A stretch of 64,000 bases of DNA from Streptomyces sp. FIT100 (lineage in GTDB: Bacteria > Actinomycetota > Actinomycetes > Streptomycetales > Streptomycetaceae): NCBI RefSeq assembly GCF_024584805.1, contig NZ_CP075715.1:2848026-2912025 (forward strand), given 5' to 3'. Shown here one piece after another: positions 16,123-23,625 of the stretch. Position 1 is the stretch's first letter. Each line of letters opens with the position of its first letter. A model generated the notes under the pieces. It saw only the letters and a list, made by a program, of their open reading frames with translations, was not told the origin of the DNA and made no database searches. Both the position numbers and the translations under genes were made by a program.

Positions 16123-17595
16123 TCATGCCCCCAGCGCGTGCGCCACCGTGTAGATCACCAGGCCGGCCAGCGCGCCGACCACCGTGCCGTTGATCCGGAT
16201 GAACTGCAGGTCACGGCCGATATGCGCCTCGATCTTGCGGGACGTGTGCTCGGCGTCCCAGCCTGCGACGGTGTCGCTGATCAGGGATGTGATCTCCGTG
16301 CGGTACGTCGTCACCACGTACACCGCGGCCTCCTCGACCCAGCCCTCCAGCTTCTGCTGGAGCCGGCCGTCCGTCGCGAGCCGCGCACCGAACGACATCA
16401 GCGAGGCGCGGGCGCGCAGCCGCAGCTCGCTGCGCTCGTCCTCGGCCGCCGAGATGATCATGGTGCGTACGGAGGCCCAGGCGGAGGCGATGATGTCCTG
16501 GACCTCGGGGCGGGCCAGCACGTCCGACTTCATGCGCTCGACGCGCGCCCGGGTGTCCGTGTCGGACTGGAGGTCGGCGGCGAAGTCGGCGAGGAATCGG
16601 TCGAGGGCGCCGCGCGCGGGGTGGTTGGGCGCGTCCCGCATCTCGGTGACGAAGCGGAGCAGCTCCCTGTAGACCCGCTCGCCGACCTTGCGGTCGACGA
16701 AGCGGGGGGTCCAGCCGGGGGCCCCGCCCTGGACCGCGTCCATGACCGAGTCGCCGTGCAGGACGAGCCAGTCGTGGGCGCGGGCGCAGATCAGGTCGAC
16801 GGCGCGGTGGTGGGCGCCGTCGGCGACGACCTTGTCCAGCGTCTTCCCTATCCCGGGGGCGATCTCGGCGGCCTCGGCGCGGCGGGTGATGGCCTCCCCG
16901 ACCACGGCCTGGACGTCGGAGTCGCGCAGGACGGTGAGCGCGCCGCGCAGGGCGGTGGACAGCTCGGCGGTGACACGGTCGGCGTGCGCGGGCTCGGCGA
17001 GCCAGGCGCCGAGCCGGCCGCCGAGCTGGAGGGAGCCCAGCCGGGCCCGTACGACGTCGCCGGAGAGGAAGTTCTCGCCGACGAAGGAGCCGAGCGAGGT
17101 GCCGAGCTGGTCCTTCTTGGTGGGGATGATCGCGGTGTGCGGGATGGGGATGCCGAGGGGGTGCTTGAAGAGCGCCGTGACGGCGAACCAGTCGGCCAGC
17201 GCGCCGACCATGCCGGCCTCGGCCGCCGCGGCCACGTAACCGGGCCAGCCGTCGATGCCGGAGTTCTTCGCCCAGGTGGCGAGCACGAAGATCAGCGCGA
17301 CGAGGAGGAGCAGTCCGGTGGCGGTGGCCTTCATACGGCGCACTCCGCGGCGTTTCTCCTCGTCGGCGGCGGTGTACGCGAAGGAGGGCAGGGAGCCGGT
17401 GCGCGAACGCGTACGGGCCCCTGCCGCGGCGGCACCGGAGTCCGCGCCTGTCCCGGAGCCCGCGCCGGCGGTCCCGGAGCCGTTGTCCGCCCCGGTCCCG
17501 GCGCGGCCGTCCGTACCGTTCGCCGCCTGCTTCGCCGCCTGTTTCTCCGCCGTGGCGTCCGGTTTCGTGAGGTCAGTACGTTCCATCCGCTCCAC
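16123..17595 (-). CDS. DUF445 membrane protein
   Basis: A 490-residue membrane protein of the DUF445 family (YjiN-like). After an 80-residue Ala/Gly-rich low-complexity N-terminus, a helix (ATGLLLLVALIFVLATWA) and the family signature YVAAAAEAGMVGALADWFAVTALFKHPLGIPIPHTAIIPTKKDQLG are visible. A long helical region follows and a second transmembrane helix ends the protein (NGTVVGALAGLVIYTVAHAL). The function is unknown; the amphipathic middle part may lie on the membrane surface. The low-complexity N-terminus is longer than I expect for the family, so a downstream start is possible. Confidence 0.85.
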   Translation of the reverse strand: MERMERTDLTKPDATAEKQAAKQAANGTDGRAGTGADNGSGTAGAGSGTGADSGAAAAGARTRSRTGSLPSFAYTAADEEKRRGVRRMKATATGLLLLVALIFVLATWAKNSGIDGWPGYVAAAAEAGMVGALADWFAVTALFKHPLGIPIPHTAIIPTKKDQLGTSLGSFVGENFLSGDVVRARLGSLQLGGRLGAWLAEPAHADRVTAELSTALRGALTVLRDSDVQAVVGEAITRRAEAAEIAPGIGKTLDKVVADGAHHRAVDLICARAHDWLVLHGDSVMDAVQGGAPGWTPRFVDRKVGERVYRELLRFVTEMRDAPNHPARGALDRFLADFAADLQSDTDTRARVERMKSDVLARPEVQDIIASAWASVRTMIISAAEDERSELRLRARASLMSFGARLATDGRLQQKLEGWVEEAAVYVVTTYRTEITSLISDTVAGWDAEHTSRKIEAHIGRDLQFIRINGTVVGALAGLVIYTVAHALGA

Positions 17596-17662
17596 CCGTC
17601 CGTGTACGCATCGTCCCTTCCCTACCTGAGGTACTCCCGGGACGCACGCCGAGTTCCCCTCA

Positions 17663-18328
17663 CTACTCCAGCTCGCGCCGTCTCGCCTCCTTCAGTCGCC
17701 GCTTGTCGGCCTTGCGGAGCTTGCGCTCGACACCGACACCCCCCATCAGGGCGAAACCGGTGATCGTCACGCGCGGCGAGCCAGGTGAGGGCCTGGTGCC
17801 GTCCCCGCCCGCCTCGCCGAATCCGCCCATGAAGCCGAAGCCCTGCACATCGACGTCCAGGTCCGGTGGGACGGTGACCTGGATGCCGCCCATGAGTGTG
17901 AAGCAGCGGATGACGACCTCGCGGTCCTCGAAGTTCGCGTCGCGCAGATCGATCTCGCCGCCCGCCTGGATCACGACCGCCGTGAACCGCCGGCCGACGG
18001 TCCAGCCCCCCTTGCGGCCGAAGCCGCCCCAGAAGGCGAAGGCGCCCCTCGACGTCGCGGGCCTTCCGATACGGCCCGACCAGTCCCCCGCGCCGCTCGC
18101 GGGCTCCGCGGCCGGGAGCGGCCGGTCCGAGGCGCTGCCGCCGGGCGCCGGGAGGTCCCGTACGAGCGGCTCCAGCTCTCCGTGCGTACGTGCCTTGTAC
18201 GCCGCGTCCAGCCGTTCACCGAACTCCTCCATGTCGAGGCGGCCCTCGGCCACGGCATCGCGCAGGCGCTCGGCTATCCGCTCCCGCTCGGCATCGGATG
18301 CGCGCATCTCCGGAAGGTCGCTCGTCAT
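17663..18328 (-). CDS. DUF1707 (SHOCT-like) protein with LiaF-like C-terminal domain
   Basis: A 221-residue protein starting with the DUF1707 helical hairpin (MRASDAERERIAERLRDAVAEGRLDMEEFGERLDAAYKARTHGELEPLVRDL). This domain is typical of actinobacterial membrane or stress proteins. After a Pro/Ala linker the C-terminal half has repeated short beta strands (IDLRDANFEDREVVIRCFTLMGGIQVTVPPDLDVDVQGFGFMGGF) like the cell-wall-active-antibiotic response domain of LiaF. This suggests an envelope-stress role, inferred from domain similarity. No transmembrane helix is evident. The C-terminus is strongly basic (RKADKRRLKEARRRELE). Confidence 0.82.
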   Translation of the reverse strand: MTSDLPEMRASDAERERIAERLRDAVAEGRLDMEEFGERLDAAYKARTHGELEPLVRDLPAPGGSASDRPLPAAEPASGAGDWSGRIGRPATSRGAFAFWGGFGRKGGWTVGRRFTAVVIQAGGEIDLRDANFEDREVVIRCFTLMGGIQVTVPPDLDVDVQGFGFMGGFGEAGGDGTRPSPGSPRVTITGFALMGGVGVERKLRKADKRRLKEARRRELE

Positions 18329-18407
18329 ACGAGCAGCGTAGTCAACGGACGTGGCGCCGGGCCCGGTCTCCCACCGACCAGCCCGGCCCCGCGACAGCCG
18401 CGGAAGC

Positions 18408-20681
18408 TCAGCCCAGCCCCCGGACGGTCTCCCGGACGCGCTCCCTGAGCGCGTCCGGGAGCGGAGCGTAGCCCTGTGCGGCGACGGACTGCTGCGCCGG
18501 CTTGCTCACCGCGTACGACAGGAATGCCCGGAGCGTCTTCAGGCCGGCGGGATCGTTGCCCTTGTCGCAGACGACGCCGTAGCTGACGGACGCGAGCGGG
18601 TACGCGCCCGGGGCTCGGGTGGTCAGGTCGAGGGCGAGCGACAGGTCGCCGCCGGCGCCGACGACCCGGGCGGAGGCCAGGGCCTTCGTGGCGCCGGCCG
18701 CGTCCGCGGCCACGGGCCGGTCCGCTCCGGTGTCCAGCAGTACGGTGTCGAGCTCGGCCGCACCGGCGAGGTCGGCATAGCCGAGGGAGCCGGCCGTCGC
18801 CCCCACTTGCTCGCGGAGACGGGCGTTCCCGGAGACCGCCTGGCCGCTGGGGACCGGCCACTCGGTCCCGGCCTCGTGGGGCCACTCGCCGGACACCGAC
18901 TTCAGGTAGTTCGTGAACACCCGCGTGGTGTTGGTCGCGTCCGAGCGGTGGATGGCCTGTACGGAGAGGGACGGGAGCGGCACCCCGGGGTTGAGCTCCT
19001 TGATCGCGGCGTCGTCCCAGCGGCTGATCCTGCCGTCGAAGATCTTCGCGAGAGTGGGCGCGTCCAGTACCAGGTCGCTGACCCCGGGCAGGTTGTACGC
19101 GACGGCCACGGGCGTGGCCGCCAGGGGTACGGCCACGGCCTGGCCGTTTCCGCCCGCGTCGCATCGCGCCTTCGACTGCACGACCTTCTCCGGGTCGAGC
19201 GGGGTGTCGCTCGCGGCGAAGCCCGTCGAACCGCTGCGGAAGGCTTCGAATCCCGCTCCCGACCCCATGGCCTCGTAGGTGACGGTCGTGCCCGGGCATG
19301 CCTTCTGGAAACCCGCGGCCCACTCCTCCATCGCCGCGTCCACAGCGGAGGATCCACTCCCCAGCAGGGTGCCCTGCGCACCGGCGCACGAGAATTCGGC
19401 GGCCGGGGCGGACGCCGACGGCGAACCGCCGTTCCGGCCCTCCTTGCCCCCGTCGGGCCCGCCGTACTTGTCAGCGAGCAGGGGTACGAGGGCGGCGACC
19501 GACGCGGTGACCACGGCCGCTGCCGCGGCGAGGGCGATCCGCCGGGGCGCGCGGCCCGGCCAGGACGGCGGCGTCGGCGGTTCGAACGGCGGCGTCGGTT
19601 CGGATGCCGATGGCAGCTCGGAAGCCGACGGTGGTTCGGAAGCCGACGGTGGTTCGGAAGCCGGTGCCGAGGGCTCTCCTCCCGGCGCATCCGGGCGGAG
19701 GGCCAAGGTGGCAACGCCGACGGTGGCTTGGGACGCGACCGGTGCCGCCGGTGCCGCCGGTGCCGCCGGTACGGCCGGCTCGGGGTGCGCGGGCTGCGTC
19801 GGCGGCGCGGACGGCGGCTGCGTATCCGCCGGTGCGGACGGCCGTTCCACCTCCGTCGGCGCCGGCGGCGGCTGCGTTTCCACCGGCGCCACCGACAGAG
19901 CCGCCAGCAGTCCCTCCACCGTGGGCCGCGCGCCGGGGTCCTTGGCCAGGCACGGCTCCACCAGGGGCAGCAACTCCTGCGCCAGCCCCGTCAGATCCGG
20001 CTCCTCGTAGACCACCCGGAAACCGATCCCGTGGGTGCTCTCGCCGTCGAAGGGCCCGTGCCCGGTGGCCGCGTACACGAGGACCGCACCCAGCGCGAAC
20101 ACATCCCCGGCGGGGCCGACGCCTCCCGTGCGGAACTGCTCGGGGGCCATGAAGGCGGGGGTGCCGACCACCATGCCCGTGCGCGTGAGCGGATCGGCGG
20201 CGATGGCGCGGGCGATGCCGAAGTCGATGACCCGTGGACCGTCGTCCGCGAGGAGGACGTTGCCCGGCTTGAGGTCGCGGTGCACCAGGCCGACCCGGTG
20301 GATGTCGCGCAGCGCCTCCACGAGCCCGGCCGCCAGCAGCCGTACCTCGTCGGCCGGCAGCGGCCCCTTCGCGGCGACACGCTGGTGCAGGGACGGGCCG
20401 GGTATGAACAGCGTGGCCAGCCAGGGCTGTTCGGCATCGGCGTCGGCGTCGACCACCGGAGCGGTGAAGGCCCCGCTGACCTGCCGTGCCGCCTCCACTT
20501 CCCGCCCGAACCGCACGCGGAATCCGTCGTCCGTGGCGAGTTCGGGCCGGATGACCTTGATCGCGAGCCGTCTCCCGGACACCGACCGTGCGAGGAAGAC
20601 CACCCCCATGCCCCCGGCACCCAGCCTGCCCTCCAGCCGGTACCCGCCGACCGACCGCGGGTCCCCCTCCAACAGCGTCAC
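18408..20681 (-). CDS. Ser/Thr protein kinase fused to a PstS-like phosphate-binding domain
   Basis: A 757-residue transmembrane receptor-type kinase. The cytoplasmic Hanks kinase (about 13-260) is complete: GAGGMG loop, AIKVI lysine, HRDLKPGN catalytic loop, DFGIA, and APEQF. A 130-residue Pro/Ser/Ala-rich linker with EPPSAS and PAAPAA repeats leads to one helix (RRIALAAAAAVVTASVAALVPLLA). The extracellular 310 residues form a phosphate-ABC-transporter-type binding domain (GTLLGSGSSAVDAAMEEWAAGFQ, then GFAASDTPLD and the ISRWDDAAIKELNPGVPLP region). It presumably senses phosphate or a similar oxyanion outside and signals inside; this is inferred. GTG at 20681 has GGGAGG upstream; the earlier ATG at 20708 lacks one. 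Confidence 0.88.
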   Translation of the reverse strand: MTLLEGDPRSVGGYRLEGRLGAGGMGVVFLARSVSGRRLAIKVIRPELATDDGFRVRFGREVEAARQVSGAFTAPVVDADADAEQPWLATLFIPGPSLHQRVAAKGPLPADEVRLLAAGLVEALRDIHRVGLVHRDLKPGNVLLADDGPRVIDFGIARAIAADPLTRTGMVVGTPAFMAPEQFRTGGVGPAGDVFALGAVLVYAATGHGPFDGESTHGIGFRVVYEEPDLTGLAQELLPLVEPCLAKDPGARPTVEGLLAALSVAPVETQPPPAPTEVERPSAPADTQPPSAPPTQPAHPEPAVPAAPAAPAAPVASQATVGVATLALRPDAPGGEPSAPASEPPSASEPPSASELPSASEPTPPFEPPTPPSWPGRAPRRIALAAAAAVVTASVAALVPLLADKYGGPDGGKEGRNGGSPSASAPAAEFSCAGAQGTLLGSGSSAVDAAMEEWAAGFQKACPGTTVTYEAMGSGAGFEAFRSGSTGFAASDTPLDPEKVVQSKARCDAGGNGQAVAVPLAATPVAVAYNLPGVSDLVLDAPTLAKIFDGRISRWDDAAIKELNPGVPLPSLSVQAIHRSDATNTTRVFTNYLKSVSGEWPHEAGTEWPVPSGQAVSGNARLREQVGATAGSLGYADLAGAAELDTVLLDTGADRPVAADAAGATKALASARVVGAGGDLSLALDLTTRAPGAYPLASVSYGVVCDKGNDPAGLKTLRAFLSYAVSKPAQQSVAAQGYAPLPDALRERVRETVRGLG

Positions 20682-20742
20682 CTGAGCGCTCCCTCCCCGG
20701 CACCACACCCCTGAGCGCCATCAGCATAGAGATCCGCGGGGA

Positions 20743-20870
20743 GGCGTCGGCGCGCTCACTCGGCTCCACGTGGCGTCGGCGCGCTCACTCGGCTCCGCGC
20801 GGCATCGGCGCGCTCACTCGGCTCCGCGCGGCATCGGCGCGCTCACTCGGCTCCGCGCGGCATCAGCCGC
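20743..20870. repeat. 29-bp tandem repeat array (four units) overlapping the 3' end of the ABC ATPase gene
   Basis: GCTCACTCGGCTCCGCGCGG recurs every 29 bp, at 20754 (variant), 20783, 20812 and 20841. The unit at 20841 contains the real stop codon (TCA at 20843-20845 on the plus strand) and the last codons (MPRGAE) of the ABC ATPase gene. The three others are non-coding copies of this gene end. Since 29 is not a multiple of three, the copies do not extend the protein. Confidence 0.88.
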
Positions 20871-21811
20871 TCCCCCGCGTACATCCTCGCGATCACCGCC
20901 TCGATGTCCGGCTCCCGCACCGACAGGTCCACCATCGGGTACTCCGCCGCGATCGCCGCCACGATCGGAGCCGCCGATGCCGACGCCGGGAAGGACAGCC
21001 ACTGGCGCGGGCCCTCCACCCGTACCGGCCGCGCCCCCGTCACCTCGATCGGCGGCAGCTCCCGCGCCAGGTCCACCACCAGGGTCCGCTCGCTCGCGCC
21101 CACCTCGTGGAGCCCGGTGGGCGTGCCGTCGTACATCAGCCGGCCGTGGTCGATGACCATCACCCGCTCGCACAGCTGCTCGATGTCGGTCAGGTCGTGC
21201 GTCGTCAGCAGGACGGTGGTCGCCCGCTCGGCGTTCAGGTCCCGCAGGAACTCGCGCACCTTCGCCTTGGACACGACGTCGAGGCCGATCGTCGGCTCGT
21301 CGAGGTAGAGCACCTCCGGGTCGTGCAGCAGTGCCGCCGCGATGTCCCCGCGCATCCGCTGGCCGAGCGAGAGCTGCCGTACGGGCACGTCCAGCAGCTT
21401 GCCCAGGTCGAGCAGTTCGACGCAGCGGTCCAGGTTCTCGCGGTAGCGCGCGTCCGGGATCCGGTACATGCGGTGGACCAACCGGTAGGAGTCGACGAGC
21501 GGCAGGTCCCACCACAGGGTGGTGCGCTGCCCGAAGACGACGCCGATGCGCCGCGCGAGGCGGGTCCGTTCCCGCGAGGGATCGATCCCGGCGACGCGCA
21601 GCCGGCCGCCGCTCGGCGTCAGAATGCCCGTCAGCATCTTGATGGTGGTGGACTTCCCGGCTCCGTTCGGGCCGATGTAGCCGACCATCGCGCCGCGCGG
21701 GACGTGGAAGCTGATCCCGTCCACCGCCCGCACCCGGGTCCGCTCGCGGCGCAGCAGCCCCGTTCTGCGGCGTACGTCGAAGACCTTCTCCACGCCGTCC
21801 ACGTCGATCAT
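20843..21811 (-). CDS. ABC-2-type transporter ATP-binding protein
   Basis: A 322-residue ATPase subunit. Walker A is GPNGAGKSTT, the Q-loop is VVFGQRTTLWWDLPL, the ABC signature is LSLGQRMRGDIAAALLHDP, Walker B is VLYLDEPTIGLD, and the H-loop is LLTTHDLTD. The long FGQRTTLWWDLP form is characteristic of the family that works with the two ABC-2 permeases directly upstream. It energises export of an unknown lipid, drug or polymer. It is the third gene of the operon; its start lies 3 bp from the preceding stop. Its 3' end is embedded in a 29-bp repeat array. Confidence 0.92.
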   Translation of the reverse strand: MIDVDGVEKVFDVRRRTGLLRRERTRVRAVDGISFHVPRGAMVGYIGPNGAGKSTTIKMLTGILTPSGGRLRVAGIDPSRERTRLARRIGVVFGQRTTLWWDLPLVDSYRLVHRMYRIPDARYRENLDRCVELLDLGKLLDVPVRQLSLGQRMRGDIAAALLHDPEVLYLDEPTIGLDVVSKAKVREFLRDLNAERATTVLLTTHDLTDIEQLCERVMVIDHGRLMYDGTPTGLHEVGASERTLVVDLARELPPIEVTGARPVRVEGPRQWLSFPASASAAPIVAAIAAEYPMVDLSVREPDIEAVIARMYAGERLMPRGAE

Positions 21812-21814
21812 GCG

Positions 21815-22618
21815 TCAGCTCCCCGTGCTCCGGTACGAACGAAGACCCGCCCGCCACGCGATCCCGGCGAGCGCACAGCACACCGCGGCGACGAACGGCG
21901 GCGCGAACGCCAGCGCGCGCGGCAGGTCCAGCGGATAGGGCCGTCCCAGCACATAGAGCGCGGGCAGCCAGTTCACGAAGGCGAGGGGGACGACGAAGGT
22001 CACGCCGCGCACCAGGTCCTTCGCGAAGAGCGTCGGCGGGTACTGGAGCAGCGTGTTCCCGCCGTACGTGAAGGAGTTCTGCACCTCGGCGGCGTCCTGC
22101 GCGACGAACTGGAACGCCGCTCCCGCCACGAACAGCGAGGCGAAGATCGCCGCCCCGCTCACCACCATCACCGGCACGAGTGCCGCCTTGAGCGGTGTCC
22201 ACGCGATGTCGAGGGCGAACAGCGCGTAGCCGAGCACCAGCAGCCCCTGGGTGATCCTGCCGAGCCGGCGCAGCGCGAAGCGGTCGGCCGCGACCTGGGC
22301 GAGCACCGACGCGGGCCGCACGAGCAGGGTGTCCAGCGTGCCGTCGCGCACGCGCCGCCCCAGCCGGTCCATCGACCCCATCGCGAGGTCGGCGAGGCCG
22401 AAGGCCGTACCCGCCGCCCCGTACAGGAGTGCGATCTCCGGCAGGGTGTACCCGCCGAGGGTCTCGACGTGCGCGAACATCACCAGGATCACCACGAAGT
22501 CGAACGAGTTCCCGACGAAGTTCCCGAACGCCGTCATCGCGAAGGACGCGCGGTAGGTCATCGTCGAGCGCATCCACATCACGGCGATCAGACCGTACGC
22601 GCGCAGCCCGTCAACCAC
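21815..22618 (-). CDS. ABC-2 family transporter permease (second subunit)
   Basis: A 267-residue membrane protein with six predicted helices, for example YTLPEIALLYGAAGTAFGLADLAMGS and PLKAALVPVMVVSGAAIFASLFVAGAAFQFVA. It belongs to the ABC-2 permease group with DTLLVRPASVL and NSFTYGGNTLLQYPPTLFAKDLVRG motifs. It pairs with the neighbouring permease as a heterodimeric channel for the ATPase encoded downstream. Its start overlaps the end of the preceding gene by 8 bp. Confidence 0.88.
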   Translation of the reverse strand: MVDGLRAYGLIAVMWMRSTMTYRASFAMTAFGNFVGNSFDFVVILVMFAHVETLGGYTLPEIALLYGAAGTAFGLADLAMGSMDRLGRRVRDGTLDTLLVRPASVLAQVAADRFALRRLGRITQGLLVLGYALFALDIAWTPLKAALVPVMVVSGAAIFASLFVAGAAFQFVAQDAAEVQNSFTYGGNTLLQYPPTLFAKDLVRGVTFVVPLAFVNWLPALYVLGRPYPLDLPRALAFAPPFVAAVCCALAGIAWRAGLRSYRSTGS

Positions 22619-23411
22619 CCTGGACCACCACCCTCCTCGTCGCGGCCGACTGCAGCAGCCGTCCGGCTCCGAGCAGCGCCACGGCCCAGCCGGCCTGGAA
22701 GGCGTACGCCTCGGCCAGTGCCCAGCCGGTGTGCTTGCCGAGGAAGACGTCCGCCGGGACCTGGAGCAGCGCCGACCAGGGCAGCACCAGAGCCAGTTCG
22801 CCCAGGAAGCCGGGGAAGAGGGTGAGCGGCAGCAGCATCCCGGAGAAGAACAGCCCGGCCAGCCAGGTGATCTGGAGTACGCCCGCGCCGTCCATCAGCC
22901 AGAACGCGGAGAGCGCCACCAGATAGCGGACGGCGAAGCTCACGACGACGCCGAGCACCACGGAGAGCAGGAAGGCCGGCCAGATCAGCGGTGAACCGGG
23001 CAGCGCCAGATCGAAGGCGAACGCTCCGCAGAGCATCGGCACGATGCCGCGCCCGAGCAGATGGAAGCCGGCGCGTCCCAAGTCTCCTGCGAGCCACCAC
23101 AGTTGGAGGTCGACGGGCCGGTAGAGGTCGATGGCGATGTCGCCCGTGCGGATGCGTTCGATCAGTTCGTCCTCGAAGCCGCCACCCATCATGGCGCAGG
23201 TCATCAGCAGGGCCTGGCCGAGCCACACATAGGTCAGCGCCTGAGGCAGGTCGTAACCGCCGAGGTGCGGACGCTCATCCCAGAGGGCGATATAGGTGTA
23301 CGCCATGATGAAGCCGAAGACGGTGTTGGTGAACGCCCCTGCGGCTGTTGCGATCCGGTACGTCGCATAGCGCCGGAACCCACCGGCCAGCACGACCGCA
23401 TAGAGCCGCAC
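22611..23411 (-). CDS. ABC-2 family transporter permease (first subunit)
   Basis: A 266-residue six-helix membrane protein, first gene of the three-gene exporter operon. Family features include the ALTYVWLGQALLMTC segment, GDIAIDLYRPVDLQLWWLAGDLGRAGFHLLGRG and the C-terminal FPGFLGELALVLPWSALLQVPADVFLGK. GTG at 23411 is chosen because GGGAGG sits just upstream; the open frame continues far beyond without similarity and overlaps the divergent PBP gene. Substrate unknown. Confidence 0.87.
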   Translation of the reverse strand: MRLYAVVLAGGFRRYATYRIATAAGAFTNTVFGFIMAYTYIALWDERPHLGGYDLPQALTYVWLGQALLMTCAMMGGGFEDELIERIRTGDIAIDLYRPVDLQLWWLAGDLGRAGFHLLGRGIVPMLCGAFAFDLALPGSPLIWPAFLLSVVLGVVVSFAVRYLVALSAFWLMDGAGVLQITWLAGLFFSGMLLPLTLFPGFLGELALVLPWSALLQVPADVFLGKHTGWALAEAYAFQAGWAVALLGAGRLLQSAATRRVVVQGG

Positions 23412-23625
23412 CCTGGCCTCCCTTCCCCGCGTGCCCGCATCGCCCGGCGCTTCCGTGCCGTCGGCGTCAAAGCGCACGACCTTAGTCCAGCGAGATCGGG
23501 CGCGCGACCGTATTCCAACGGGGGGTACGGGGGTTAAGGGGGTGAGAAGTGCAGTATGGGCACACCAAGCGGATCGCCCGAAATGCCACCATCCGCGATG
23601 ACGGGGCCGAGGAGTCTCCACCGAC

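Noticed and set aside
21821..23578. ABC exporter genes as part of an antibiotic cluster
   Set aside because: No biosynthetic genes lie nearby; the neighbours are a kinase and a PBP.
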